From NCBI RefSeq assembly GCF_000250985.1, contig NW_013524647.1, positions 248,001-312,000 on the forward strand: a stretch of DNA of 64,000 bases. The letters are read 5' to 3'. The notes under the pieces are model-generated. The model had not been told where the DNA came from, ran no database searches, and worked only from the letters and a program-made list of their open reading frames with translations. The position numbers were made by a program, and so were the translations under genes. The stretch is from Nematocida parisii ERTm1 (taxonomy: Eukaryota; Microsporidia). Numbering within the stretch: the stretch's first letter is position 1; every line of letters starts with the position of its first letter. Positions 30,126-41,375 of this stretch are shown one piece after another.

Positions 30126-33100
30126 ATGGTGGAAACAGTTGCAAGGAAAGAATCCTTTGCTTTGAAAGATCTCTGTAAAGGGCACTTAAAAGCCCATATT
30201 ATAGAAACAGACTCACTGGATAAGAAACTGCATGGAGGGCATTTATACTATCTTGCACACGCAGAAAGGTGTTTGAATGAAAGTATAGAGTGCACATCGA
30301 ATATAGAGGATGTTGATGATATGAAATGCAGCTGTATAGATTATTTGGTGTTTTTAAAGGGCGCGCTGACTAATGACAAGCTGGTTTGGAATAAGCTAGT
30401 CAAAGTAATAAAAAAAGTGCGCGAACTTAAAACAACGCATGAGTTAAGAGTAGGGTATGAAACAATACTACTTTTGGCCAAGCAGATGAGAAAAGTTACA
30501 GAATCATCAGGCTTAATTAAGAGGGGCACGGAAAATACCACGAAAATTGAAACACCAGGATGCATTCTTAAGGACAATGAAGATCTGTTAGTGGAGACAT
30601 TAAACAGCATCATGAGCAATTCACATTTTGTTATTAGGAATATTATTAAGAATATTGTAAAGGAATTAGTGGGAGGTTGTTTAGAAAGCTCTTTGCTTAA
30701 TAATGTAAATTGGTCTGTTCATAATAGAACAAGTATTACTTTGTCCATGAAATCAGTGAGACTGTCAGCAAGCGAGGGAGATATTTTCTTGCTAAATGAT
30801 AAAAAGTCTGGGGATAAAATAACAAAGCTTCTTCTATTAGCAGATCACATGCAGTATGCGAAAATGCTTCGAGAAGTTGATTTTACAAGCGTAGGTGCCA
30901 GAAACATTCGCATACTATCAAGCAAACTATCAAATGCTATTCGCAGAGAGATTTTTGCAATTTTAGTAGAGCACGGCTCGTTAAACTGTGTATTTTTTAC
31001 TGATGCGTGTAGTGTTATTCCAGAGGATATGCATGAAAAATGCATTGGCACAAAAAATGAAAATGTAAGAGTTGAATACTTTGAAAGTCTTCTAAAGGAC
31101 CAGGCTACTATTGAAAGCAGGCTAGGCAAAATAGTGCGGTGGCTGCAGTATAACCAAATACTTATGGCAAATGAGAACCAGAAAAGAGTCAGGCTGTTAT
31201 TCTATACTGTAGTAAAGGCGATGCGATACAAGGTTGTAACTAAGTACAAATATTTAGTAGAGAACCAGCTGGAAGACAACAAAAACCAAAAAAGCATGGT
31301 TCTTTTTAAAGAAATAATTGAAATTGTACTGGGGATGGCTGAAAGCACTAATTACTGCCGTGTGCTTCAGGGACTGCATTATTTGAAAGTTCTGATTGAA
31401 ACAAAAGATGTGCAGGATCACGTACCAGAGAAAAGATTCAAGGAAATAATACTCAATGCACTGACAGAGACACACAAAGAAGTGCGGGAGATATCTGCAT
31501 CGTTCAAAATGGATATAACAGCAAAGCAGATAGACTCTGCGGTAAAGTCAACTCAAAATAGCGAGTTGCATGGAATGGCTCTTCTTCTGGCAGATAATAT
31601 AACAGAAAAAAACAGAGACGTAATTCAGCAGATTATGAAAAATGCGCTTGAAAGGATTCAGAATGCACAGGATTTATCTAATGTGCATAAAGACATACAT
31701 GTGCTTTGGAGTGTATTCAATGCACTTCCGGCTGATCGGATATTCTTGGAGGGAAATCGAATAAATCCAGCACACATAGTGGAAACAAAAAAAGAAAGTC
31801 ATTTGGTATGCCGGGTCTAAACATTCTAGAAACATATAAAATAGATCTTGCATACGATATAAGCGATATATACAATGAGTTTATTCTTCCTCTATTTAGA
31901 AAATCCTTGAAGATTCTGCAGACCCGTGAGATATATCTCTCAGAGCACACCGAGGTGTTACATACAAGCAAGGAAAGGGATGAAGAAACTACTAGCTATT
32001 TACTGAGCTGGTACACCATTAGAGAGTGCATTATGTTTATTGCAGTGCATGCTATAACAACTAATGATGTGCAGTGTTTGGACATTTTAACTGATGCACT
32101 ACTGACTGTTGGAGGGCATTTGGGAGTTATTATGATAGCATCTGATGTGATAAAGTCAATTCTTTTGTTCTGTGATGCCCCAGAAACAACTTTGAACTAT
32201 GCGAAAGATTTAATGAATCTAATCACAACCAAAGACCTAAAAAACATTAGAAGGGATGGAGGAATTCCATATGCCTTTAAGGCACTTAGTGCATCAGAAG
32301 GGAATTCAAAGAGCAAAATAGCCACACACTATGTTATGAAAGAGGCACTGCAGAGATCGTTTATGCTAATTGAAAATAGATTTGTATTTAAGCCGGTGCG
32401 TGACAATTTTGAACTCACATTTTCTTCTGATTGTGGTATATCCCAGCTGCAGATGGAAAAAGATGTGTCTAGTGTGGAGCCAAAAATAGAAAATGAAAAG
32501 TATCTAATACACTATCTCAACGTGCTTAAAAGTATATCAAGTGATGGGATATTCAAATACGACATGAGAGTGTATGAGCCATCCCTATTTCTGCTTTCTG
32601 CTATGCTTATTTCCCACAGCAACTGGAAAGTAAGAAACACATCGCTAATGCTATACACCACGCTAATTAAAAAAATGTGCAAAGAAACATTAAACACCCT
32701 AGAAGATGCAAGGTATTCAAAAATATCTGTTAACAGCACCTCCAAGAAGGTACTGTGTGACTGCTTAGAATACTTTACTGCACAAAATGATAAAAATGGA
32801 ATTTTTTCATGCATAGTCTTCTTCCTGCGCATAAATCTAATTGACGAGAGAGAAAGAGGCCTGCTGTCCAAAATAAGAGCTACTTCTTCCTGTAAAAGAA
32901 CATGCAAAAAGATAGACCAAATTCTACATAAAACAACAGAGCCAGCAAATGATATTATAATCAGTGCTCATACTGTGATACCCAGGGATGTAGAAAACAT
33001 TTTAGCAATGCTTGTCTCTAATGAAGATGAAAATGCTGTCGGAGTATATAACACAGGGAAAAAATGTGCTGGCATAGACAGTGGGTGTATGAAACTAGAA

Positions 33101-33364
33101 AGTGAAATACTCAATATCTTAGGTAGTGAAGATGAGTACATTAGAGACTACGTAGTAAATAAGTACATGCCAAACAGTTCATACGAATATGCACTTCATG
33201 CACTTGTGTACAGAGCAAGGTGTAAAGTATGCCTAAAAGCGCGTATAGATAGTTCCATGGCCCAAATGCAGTGCATATTAGGAAGTGAGCAATTTCCATC
33301 TGAAAGATTAAATATGTTCAGAGACTTTTCATATGAGCTATCTCTATTGCAGCGTGCATTGTGA
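30126..33364 (+). CDS. TRM732: Trm732/THADA-like protein, partner of the tRNA 2'-O-methyltransferase; frame interrupted once
   Basis: Two frames (30126-31820 and 31808-33364) encode about 1080 residues of helical repeats. The second has the two hallmark blocks of THADA/Trm732 (DUF2428): NIRRDGGIPYAFKALSASEG, matching RRSAGIPxxxxALLASEP, and SNWKVRNTSLMLYTTLIKKM, matching WAVRNSSTMLFSALITRI. In yeast Trm732 works with Trm7 to 2'-O-methylate C32 of certain tRNAs. The first frame is the N-terminal helical part. The change of frame sits at an A7 run around 31785 and is explained by one missing A. The ATG at 30126 is used; the GTG at 30105 is not. Confidence 0.8.
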
Positions 33365-34051
33365 TAGATAATTTCTAGAGCCACACTAATTAAAGAATAT
33401 AAAGATCGCTGGCATATATATTATTCTTGCCAATAACTATTATTATTTATAAAGGAAGGGATATTATAATAAAAACAAAATAAACTCTAAAAAGAAAATA
33501 GACTAAACAACTACAATTATAGAAAGAATACAAATACAGATTTTAAACTTCAACCATAAAACAGCTGCATGCCCACAGAATAAACTTATCACATGTAACA
33601 TGTATGCAGAAATAGATAGAAGGAGCATATGATGGATACAGATAATCTGTATAGTATAGCAATCTAAACCCAATTTTTGTGTGTCTTGTTAATTATGAAA
33701 TATCTTCTTTTTACAAAATGTACATAGAACCTAAACATTCAGGACGGGTTTTTATAAAAACACAAAACCCATTTTTAATTCTAGAAAAAGTATATTTTAT
33801 TATGTAAATCACTCTGAAGCAGTAAAATCAGCTTTATCACAGTATAAAAGCAGCCCAGTATAAACAACAGGCGTGCATTTGAAGAGACTCAATTAACTAA
33901 ACACAATAGGCATTTATGTGCCATAAATCATTTCTATTATAGATTAAATAGAAGTAGTTCATTAGCACTGTGAAGGGGATTCACATTTCAATTAAGACAT
34001 ACGGTATATTCATCTGCACGATATAAATACGCCAGCAAAACCCCAAATCAT
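33365..34051. other. Convergent spacer, nothing recognised
   Basis: This ~690-base AT-rich region lies between the 3' ends of the Trm732 gene and the ubiquitin protease gene. No open frame of note, repeat copy or TTCGGGTTAT word was seen. Confidence 0.5.
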
Positions 34052-36019
34052 TCACTGCGTACATAGATCAGATCTTTTGTATAATATTCCGTATGGATAG
34101 CCTGTGGATATTGCCTCATTTACAGAAGACTTAGTGATTGTGCTGTCATTGCAGTGGTACCACGTATTATTTCTTTTTGTGAATGCCACATAATGCCCGC
34201 CAATTCCGAAGCTATGGTGAACGAGTATTCCCACGAGAGAGTACACTGCGCCATCTAAAACCAAGCCATCTTTCTCTACAAAGAGTTTTTGCCTGTCTGA
34301 CTTGTCGCCTTTAAATGGCCTTCCCAGACCAACTGGAAGTTGCACGCAAAAGTACTTTGAAAACCTTCTAAATTTAGTAGACTCTTCTACCGCATCAAAA
34401 GAAAACTTCTCTGTATCTTCAGGCGTTCTTTCTCTAACTGTTAAGTTCTCCCAGTTGCTCACTACACATTGAACATGCACACACTCTTTCACTTCATACT
34501 TTCTGTTCTTAATAATGTCAATATGGGCAGTTGCATCCCAGTACTTATTAGAAAGAACAACAACCATCGATCCAAAGTGTTTTTCTGTGCTTTCAATGTT
34601 TTGCTGTATGTCAAGCACTGTGTTTGGCACATCTCGCCGCTTTATACGCAAATGGCTCTCCAAAAACTGCGCTATATTGCACTTTTTTCTTACAAGAAAA
34701 GGTATCTGAAATACGTTTTTTAGTCCGCTGAACAGTGAGGTAAAGAAGGCAAGGCCCTCTGCAATCGGGGTGTAGCTTATAAACAAAAATTCAATCGACT
34801 CTATTTCCTCATCTGTTATGTAGAAAATAGGCTGCTCCAGAAGGTTTCGCTTGCAGGCCAGCAGGTCCTCATCTGCTACTTTTCCTACCTTCCCGTTAGA
34901 TATAAGTATGCTTACTATTTTGCTTGTCTCCACGTGGAAGCTATTTGAAATCTTTTTCTTAATATTTCCAATGGTATCTCTTTCTGAGTGTATGCACAGC
35001 CCAGTCACAATCAGCTGATTCTTGTGTATTACAAGCACGTGTGAATGCGGTCCACCTTCAGACCCGAAAGATCCGTTCAGCACAAACGATTTGTAAAGCG
35101 GCTTGACTTTTTTGCTCACCACCTCTTCTCCCTCTTTAAATATACGCACGCTCTCTGCAGAGTACATAAACAGATCGGGTATTAATTTTGCATACTTTGT
35201 TTTTTCAAACAGGTAGTTAAAATTCGTTAGTATCAGCGAAAAAACCTCGCCAGCATCTTCTTCTGTACACCCTCTGTATCGATTGTCAATGGCGCCTATT
35301 GCTCTTTTGATCTCTCTCAATTTCCCTGCACAGTCCCCCTTTTTTCTAACTGTTCTGATTAGTTCTCTATACGCATTTAAAAGGTCACCACACTTTTTTC
35401 TGTTGTATCCCTTCTTACTGTCCTTTCTTTCTGAATACTTGCATATCTCATCTCTGCTCATTTCTTCAATTGCGCTTGATAGTTCACCCACGCCCAGCAG
35501 GACCTGCAGAGCAGTGTTCATGTAGCAGGTAAGACCTACATTTCTAAATTCAACTGGCTTGCACTCTTCCTTTTCTGGCACATTCTCTCTACTAACCTCA
35601 AATATTTCTATGCATACATCCTCAGCTTCACCCCGCACTAATTTCTCATCTAGACCTAGATTCGGGGTTATTTCATATCTAAACCTATTGGTAAACTCAT
35701 CTCGCGACATCTTCTCTGTATACAGCACTATCTTAATTACATCAAATAGAACCTGGTCTGCCGGCACTGTAAACTTCTTTACAATTTCATTTGTATTTAC
35801 TGTTAGATTGATGTGTATAGTCCCAAAAGGCACTTCTTCATCATACGAATGTACACTGATTAGACTATCCCACTCCCTACAGGAAATTACCAAATAATCA
35901 GAGTCGGCATCTACTATTCCATCTCGCAGTATAATCTTGTTATTTATCACTGCTGATTTATCTATCTTACACAGGGCATAAGATTCGCTTGATATGGCAT
36001 AGCCTACAGACAGAGTCAT
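34052..36019 (-). CDS. Ubiquitin-specific protease (USP/UBP family)
   Basis: The 655-residue protein has a Cys box FRNVGLTCYMNTALQVL with the nucleophile Cys165, and a His box GGHYVAFTKRNNTWYHCND with His609 and the third residue Asp625. Between the boxes, at about 330-450, lies an insert that includes a beta-rich, possibly ubiquitin-like stretch. The ~150 residues before the Cys box form an N-terminal domain I cannot name; in USP7 a TRAF domain takes this place. The enzyme removes ubiquitin from proteins; its target is unknown. The start ATG (36019) is the only one upstream of the conserved core that gives a full frame. Confidence 0.9.
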   Translation of the reverse strand: MTLSVGYAISSESYALCKIDKSAVINNKIILRDGIVDADSDYLVISCREWDSLISVHSYDEEVPFGTIHINLTVNTNEIVKKFTVPADQVLFDVIKIVLYTEKMSRDEFTNRFRYEITPNLGLDEKLVRGEAEDVCIEIFEVSRENVPEKEECKPVEFRNVGLTCYMNTALQVLLGVGELSSAIEEMSRDEICKYSERKDSKKGYNRKKCGDLLNAYRELIRTVRKKGDCAGKLREIKRAIGAIDNRYRGCTEEDAGEVFSLILTNFNYLFEKTKYAKLIPDLFMYSAESVRIFKEGEEVVSKKVKPLYKSFVLNGSFGSEGGPHSHVLVIHKNQLIVTGLCIHSERDTIGNIKKKISNSFHVETSKIVSILISNGKVGKVADEDLLACKRNLLEQPIFYITDEEIESIEFLFISYTPIAEGLAFFTSLFSGLKNVFQIPFLVRKKCNIAQFLESHLRIKRRDVPNTVLDIQQNIESTEKHFGSMVVVLSNKYWDATAHIDIIKNRKYEVKECVHVQCVVSNWENLTVRERTPEDTEKFSFDAVEESTKFRRFSKYFCVQLPVGLGRPFKGDKSDRQKLFVEKDGLVLDGAVYSLVGILVHHSFGIGGHYVAFTKRNNTWYHCNDSTITKSSVNEAISTGYPYGILYKRSDLCTQ

Positions 36020-36691
36020 TATTAACTTAGCAGCTAAACAAAAATAAAAAATAAAAGCACCCGGAATAAATTAATGCACCTAACAGAACATTACAACATA
36101 GTCCGAAATAATTAGTGCGCACTAAAAAGTCTCAATAAACACAGCGCACATACCCATTTACTGCATTATTTCAAATTTAGACAACTTCTACAAATTATCA
36201 TAAATAATATAAAGATACTATTTAATGCACATTGCATAAAAAGTAATAAGTTTTGGATTTTATTACACATTGTGTATTAAATTATTATTGTGCATGGTGG
36301 TTAATTTAATATTCAATGTGTAATAAATAAATTAATAATTACCATATGTGTAATATATTATGACTTATTATATATAGTAGCAAAAAAACTGGGCTGAATA
36401 TATTTTATTATACAATGTGTGTTAAGTTTTGTATGTTAATGCTTAATAGAATGAGTAATTGATTTTAAAGGATACTTACAGCGCAGGGTGAATGTCTGCA
36501 GCAGAATTCTTATTCATTCTGTATAGTGTATGACATGTCTGTACGATAGAATATTTTAGGTTAGTTCGGGTTATACTAAGTATCTAATTATTATAATACC
36601 CGGGAAAGAGCTTTTTTAATTAGTAATTAAACAGTTACTTTAATTACGAAAAAAAATAAAGAATAAAATGTAAAAAATTTTATACCATGTA
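36020..36691. other. Divergent promoter region between the USP gene and EF-1alpha
   Basis: This ~670-base region drives both neighbours. It holds a 14-bp inverted repeat (TTTATTACACATTG at 36259-36272 with CAATGTGTAATAAA at 36314-36327), further TGTGTAATA words to 36440, and TTCGGGTTATA at 36565-36575, 117 bases before the EF-1alpha ATG. The high expression expected for EF-1alpha makes these candidate promoter elements. Confidence 0.45.
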
Positions 36692-38098
36692 ATGACTGAG
36701 CAGAAAGAACAATATATAAATGTATGCTTCCTTGGACACGTAGACAGTGGTAAGAGTACTACCATTGGACACTTGTGTTACAAGCTAGGAGTAATTGACA
36801 AGAGAACACTTGACAAGTTGGAAGAAGTAGCAAAGGAGCACGGAAAAGGATCCTTCAGTTACGCTTTCTTCTGTGATAACAACAAGGCAGAGAGAGAGTC
36901 TGGTATTACCATTCAGGTATCAATGAAGGTTGTGAAGACAGCAAAGCACACTGTAAACATCCTTGACTGCCCAGGGCACAGAGGATTCCTTAAGAACATG
37001 ATCACCGGAACTGCCCAGGCAGATGTCGCTGTCATTATTGTGCCAGCTGCACAGGGTGAGTTCGAGAGAGCCATTGCAGACACCAGTACTTTATATGAGC
37101 ACATCGTTCTTGCACACACTCTTGGTGTATCCAAGGCCATCGTTGCCATCAACAAGTTAGATACTCTTGGATCTGACGCAGAGGCAAAGGCTAGATTTGA
37201 AGAAATCAGCGAAAACATCAAAGGAAGAATGAAGAAGATGTACAACATGAAGACCACCCCAATCATTGCTATCTCCGGATTCAAGGGATACGGTTTAACC
37301 GCCGAGGGTGAGAAGTTTGACTGGTTCAAGGGATGGACTCCAGAAGAGACCCCAGACGCAACCCCAATCAGATCATTAGAAGAGGCTATTGACTACTACC
37401 CAATTCCAAAGAGAATGACCGAGGCTCCACTCAGAATTCCTCTGACAAACATTCTTGAGATCAAGGGTATTGGTAGAGTATACACCGGAAGAGTTGAGTC
37501 TGGAACATGCTTAGCTGGTATGAAGGTAAACATCGCCCCAGCAGGAGTAGCCACTGAAGTCAAGACCATGGAAATCCACAAGACCGCCAGAAAGAAGGTT
37601 GAGGCTGGAGAAAACTGTGGTATCACACTAAAGACTAACCAGGACACTGATAAGATCAAGCAGGGTGCAGTCATCGCAGATGCAGCCAACCCATGCATTA
37701 AAGGATTCGCAGCATACGCTACAGTCATTTTCATTGGAAAGGTCAAGTGCATCAAGGCTGGATATGCTCCTACTATGGACATTGCTGCCACCCACGTCAG
37801 CACTATCTTCGCCAAGCTCTGTGACATTGGAAGCAAGAAAGGAAAGGAGTTTGTAGTAACAAACGACAAGCCAACTGAGATCTCTGGAACTAGACCATGC
37901 GCCAGAGTTATCATTGTCCCATCCAAGCCAACTGTTATGGAGAAGTTCTCTGAGTTCCCATTCCTTGGAAGATTCGCTCTTAGAGACATGGGTAAGACCA
38001 TTGGTGTAGGTATCATCCACGAAGTCTTGGATAAGGCCGCCACTGAGACAAGAGTACCAGAGTACTTCGCAACTGGTAAGAAGACCGCTAAGAAATAA
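36692..38098 (+). CDS. TEF1: Translation elongation factor 1-alpha
   Basis: The 468-residue protein is close to the usual ~460. G1 GHVDSGKST lies at residues 14-22, G3 is DCPGH, and G4 is NKLD. The C-terminal beta-barrel domains carry RVYTGRVESG and ARVIIVPSKPT blocks. EF-1alpha-GTP delivers aminoacyl-tRNA to the ribosomal A site. The gene is more GC-rich than its neighbours with strongly biased codons (AAG, ATC, GCC), the mark of high expression. No intron. Confidence 0.99.
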   Translation: MTEQKEQYINVCFLGHVDSGKSTTIGHLCYKLGVIDKRTLDKLEEVAKEHGKGSFSYAFFCDNNKAERESGITIQVSMKVVKTAKHTVNILDCPGHRGFLKNMITGTAQADVAVIIVPAAQGEFERAIADTSTLYEHIVLAHTLGVSKAIVAINKLDTLGSDAEAKARFEEISENIKGRMKKMYNMKTTPIIAISGFKGYGLTAEGEKFDWFKGWTPEETPDATPIRSLEEAIDYYPIPKRMTEAPLRIPLTNILEIKGIGRVYTGRVESGTCLAGMKVNIAPAGVATEVKTMEIHKTARKKVEAGENCGITLKTNQDTDKIKQGAVIADAANPCIKGFAAYATVIFIGKVKCIKAGYAPTMDIAATHVSTIFAKLCDIGSKKGKEFVVTNDKPTEISGTRPCARVIIVPSKPTVMEKFSEFPFLGRFALRDMGKTIGVGIIHEVLDKAATETRVPEYFATGKKTAKK

Positions 38099-38131
38099 AG
38101 CAACTTAGTTTCATTTTATTCTAAATTTTTT

Positions 38132-38800
38132 ATGGACACAGAGTTGGACAGCTCATATATACTTTTAGAGAGCAAAGAACAGGACCTTCCCACGCCTACA
38201 GTAGAAAAAGTGGAGCCACTGGGAGAGCATCCATTCCCAGGAAAAGATGTGCACAGAGTATACCCAGCATCAGATGAAAAGATTCCTAAAGAAATTCCCA
38301 GGCAGTGCGAGGATTCACACCAAAAAAACTTGTCTCTAGAAAAGAACCTATGCGAGCAGGAGAACAGTGAAAAGCACAGACGAGTGGACACAGACAACCA
38401 GATTGAGGCCTCTGTGGTAAGCACTGCTCCAGAGCCAGATAAAAGCAAGAACGGCGCAGACCACAGCACAGTATTTAATACAACAGACAATGCATCACCG
38501 AACAGAAATAAAATGAAAAGAAAGTACGCAGAGCAGGATAAGTTCATTAATATTCTTACACCAAAGAAAGAGAAAAGCACAATATTTTTGACTCCTGTGA
38601 AAAGAACCAGACGGTCGGTTATTAATGGGCTCAAGACAGGAAATATAAAGCTATTTGATAATTCTGTAGAGGTCAGAGATAATAATACACCGTACACGTC
38701 CCTTGTAGAGTGCTTTAAAAGACTTGAGAAAGCAGAAAGAACAGAGCGCAGGGATAGCATTGATAGAATAGTTAGGAAATACTCAAATGAGAATAAATAA
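38132..38800 (+). CDS. Disordered basic protein with CDK consensus sites, unknown
   Basis: The 222-residue protein is hydrophilic and looks disordered through residue ~135. Three sites fit the full CDK consensus S/T-P-x-K/R: SPNR (122-125), TPKK (143-146) and TPVK (154-157). The last overlaps a basic run KRTRRS (157-162) that could be a nuclear localisation signal. A short helical C-terminal part (SLVECFKRLEKAERTERRDS) ends the protein. This suggests a cell-cycle-controlled nuclear protein, but I recognise no family. It starts 33 bases after EF-1alpha on the same strand. Confidence 0.65.
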   Translation: MDTELDSSYILLESKEQDLPTPTVEKVEPLGEHPFPGKDVHRVYPASDEKIPKEIPRQCEDSHQKNLSLEKNLCEQENSEKHRRVDTDNQIEASVVSTAPEPDKSKNGADHSTVFNTTDNASPNRNKMKRKYAEQDKFINILTPKKEKSTIFLTPVKRTRRSVINGLKTGNIKLFDNSVEVRDNNTPYTSLVECFKRLEKAERTERRDSIDRIVRKYSNENK

Positions 38801-39268
38801 CACCGGAATCCCAGACATCTATAAATTTATGTTGTACTTCCTTACTAAGAGCACAGAAATTATCCTCTGGCTAGAATTTAAATATTCAAGATATTTAAGC
38901 CTATAATAATATACGATAAGTTACTAATAAATAGTTCATTTATATCAGTATTTAATTATATTCGGGTTAAATATTCATTAAATTATTCCAGATGAAATAC
39001 AAAAAAATAAAAGATTACATTCTATAAATATTCCAATACAAGAAATAAATAATTAACACAGAAAGAATAAAAAATAGAAAGAAAGAAGTAGGAATAGAGA
39101 GATGAGAAAAGAATGGAAATATTTAAATGTTAATTTGGGTTATTTAAGATAATAGTTATTATAAGAACAGTATGCTTTATTATACGATTAGTACAAATTC
39201 AGTTTAACAGAACAAGAATATAAGAGTGTATATCTGAGTGTATATAAAGCATATATGCACTCTTGGTA
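38801..39268. other. Convergent spacer with a TTCGGGTTAA motif
   Basis: This ~470-base AT-rich spacer lies between the 3' ends of the disordered-protein gene and the mannosyltransferase gene. TTCGGGTTAA lies at 38961-38970 and a weaker TTTGGGTTATTT near 39126. Otherwise nothing was recognised. Confidence 0.5.
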
Positions 39269-40300
39269 TTATTGATTACTTGTTAGTTTACTTACTTTTT
39301 TATACAGACTTATACACTGAGGCATAGTAATGGACACTGAAGTAAAAGCATTGCAGTCACAGGCAGATTTTTGAAGGGAAGGATGTGGGCAGTGTGTAAA
39401 TGGCGGGTGAGTATACCCAATGTCTTCAAAGTAGTGGACTTCTTTGCTATTTAAGAATATAGAGGCTGCGATTGAATGGACAGGAGCATCTCCCCACCTC
39501 TCATAGAAAAATCCGCCTGATCTGTCTAGGTAGTTAAAGAACATTCTGTATTTCTTGCTTCTGAAGAAGGAAAAGTCTGCTATTTCAAAGTTAGACCAAA
39601 AGTGGCACATATTGTATTGCGTATACATTTCATCTGTGATGAACCTGTGTAGGTTAATTGGCTCTATTATTGTCCAGTAGTCACCAGGCTTATAAAATGT
39701 ATTGTATGAGGAAATAAACTGCTGAACAGTTTTCCATAAAGAAGCCACTGTCTGTGGGTACTCATAGAGTGCTATTGTAAATCCGTACTTCTTTTTGTTT
39801 ATGCGCATGTACTCAAACACGTCATACTCTATTGGACAGTGAAGGGACGTGTCTGGCTCTACTCTCCAGTAGTACTGATACTTTGCAGTGAGTGGGTGGT
39901 TAAAAAAGAACCCAGAAAAGTATCTGCACATGTGTCTATACGATTCACTCCCGCCATACAACACATTGTCTTTTTGCATTTTATCTCTTCTTTCCTTGGC
40001 CTTCTTCTTATCGATCCAGACGGGATAGCTCCATTGCTCAGTGGGAATTATTCCAAATTCCACTGTGTTTCCTGTGAGTGATGTAAATTCTTTTTTAAAG
40101 TCTTCAGTGAACGGGACGTCATTCACTAGAACATATGGGTACTGGTATTTTTTGTTAAAGTATTTTTCGAATTTCGTTATTGTTGGCTTGAGCCCAGATA
40201 TGTCGCTGTTTCTGCACAGAATGAAAATGCATGCGCTCTCCTTCTGCACGGTCTCTTTTACAGCCAAGCACAGTGCATAGAGAATACCCCAAATATACAT
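39269..40300 (-). CDS. Alpha-1,2-mannosyltransferase, GT15 (Kre2/Mnt1/Ktr) family
   Basis: The 343-residue protein has an N-terminal hydrophobic stretch (MYIWGILYALCLAV) that acts as signal or type II anchor. The GT15 core is clear: SYRHMCRYFSGFFFNHP, YYWRVEPDTSLHCPI with EPD at 148-150 as the metal/donor site, FWSNFEIADFSFFRS with Glu239 at the place of the catalytic Glu of Kre2, then GGFFYERWGDAPVHSIA and YEDIGYxHPPFTHCP. The enzyme uses GDP-mannose to extend O- or N-linked mannans in the Golgi; in microsporidia it likely decorates spore-wall or polar-tube proteins (inference). It is divergent from the Pelota gene with 25 bases between starts. Confidence 0.95.
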   Translation of the reverse strand: MYIWGILYALCLAVKETVQKESACIFILCRNSDISGLKPTITKFEKYFNKKYQYPYVLVNDVPFTEDFKKEFTSLTGNTVEFGIIPTEQWSYPVWIDKKKAKERRDKMQKDNVLYGGSESYRHMCRYFSGFFFNHPLTAKYQYYWRVEPDTSLHCPIEYDVFEYMRINKKKYGFTIALYEYPQTVASLWKTVQQFISSYNTFYKPGDYWTIIEPINLHRFITDEMYTQYNMCHFWSNFEIADFSFFRSKKYRMFFNYLDRSGGFFYERWGDAPVHSIAASIFLNSKEVHYFEDIGYTHPPFTHCPHPSLQKSACDCNAFTSVSITMPQCISLYKKVSKLTSNQ

Positions 40301-40325
40301 AAATAGTTATACACAATAACAGAGA

Positions 40326-41375
40326 ATGAAAATATTTAAAAAGACCCAGACAAAGTACAATGTTTTCTTAGATGTATTTCCAGAGGATATTGATGATATA
40401 TATGAGCTGTACCGGATAATTGATGCAAAAGACACAGTAAAGACAGTAACGCAGAGAAGTATTCCTGGAGAAGGGGGGAAATCGAAAATAAGAGTTACTC
40501 TTCTGCTGGAGGTAGAAGTAGAGGCGGTAACAGTAGACTTAGCAGTGGGTATATTATTTATCAAGGGAAAGATTCTAAATGAAACAGAGTACACCAAGAC
40601 AGGGACATTCCACACTCTAGAAATATCTGTGAACCAAAGAATGTCTCTTAAGAAGGACCATCTCTCTGCGGCCTCTATAAAAATGCTGGAGAGTCTTACA
40701 CTAGAAAACAAAGCAAGCATGGGATATTTTATATGCAGAAAAGATGGGTACTCATTACTTCTAGCAACAGAGTATACATTGCGGCGTGTACCTCTCCCAG
40801 ACAAAGTAAAGTCAAAGGACAAGCTGTTCAAGCAAATTCTAAGCTATTTAAAGAGCAACTTAACCGTGTTTGCTATTATAGGCCCAGATAAAGAAGTAGA
40901 TGACTACTTCCGCCAGCAGCCACAGCTAAAGAACCTTGTTGTTTTTATTAAAAAGCAAGTGGCAACAAGCAACACACACAAAGGTGACACGGAAGAAATA
41001 GATGCGATATTTAAAACCCCAGATCTGCTCAGAAAGTTAAAAGGCATTAAGAAGGGAAATGAGCTTCTTGCACTGAATAATTACTACAGACTGGAGGATA
41101 CAGGCACAAAAGGCATTGCAGTCGGACTTAAAGAGGTAATGTGTGCTTGTGAGAATTACATAACTAAAACAATAATTATATCCGACGGCCTAATAAAATC
41201 AGAGATACCAAAGGAAAGAATGGCGGCAGAAGAAATAATTAAACTTTCCAAGCAGACTAATGCAGAAGTAAATATAATTTCACAGTATACAAGTGAAGGG
41301 GATAAGATTAAAGGAAGAGGCGGTGTAGTTGCCATTCTAACACAGCCTATAGATATATCTACATTATTAGAATAA
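40326..41375 (+). CDS. DOM34: Pelota/Dom34, ribosome rescue factor
   Basis: The 349-residue protein follows the Pelota plan: an Sm-like N domain (MKIFKK, then PEDIDDIYELYRIIDAKDTV), a central domain with FAIIGPDKEVDDYF, and an L7Ae-like C domain containing AALNNYYRLEDTG-like LLALNNYYRLEDTGTKGIAVGLKEV in the family's usual place, ending VAILTQPIDI. The GGQ loop of eRF1 is absent, as expected. Dom34 with Hbs1 splits stalled ribosomes in no-go decay. It is divergent from the mannosyltransferase gene. Confidence 0.93.
   Translation: MKIFKKTQTKYNVFLDVFPEDIDDIYELYRIIDAKDTVKTVTQRSIPGEGGKSKIRVTLLLEVEVEAVTVDLAVGILFIKGKILNETEYTKTGTFHTLEISVNQRMSLKKDHLSAASIKMLESLTLENKASMGYFICRKDGYSLLLATEYTLRRVPLPDKVKSKDKLFKQILSYLKSNLTVFAIIGPDKEVDDYFRQQPQLKNLVVFIKKQVATSNTHKGDTEEIDAIFKTPDLLRKLKGIKKGNELLALNNYYRLEDTGTKGIAVGLKEVMCACENYITKTIIISDGLIKSEIPKERMAAEEIIKLSKQTNAEVNIISQYTSEGDKIKGRGGVVAILTQPIDISTLLE

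Noticed and set aside
31785-31820. Programmed frameshift in the Trm732 gene as the main explanation
   Set aside because: The A7 site would suit it, but similar one-base breaks in unrelated genes make sequencing error simpler; kept only as an alternative.
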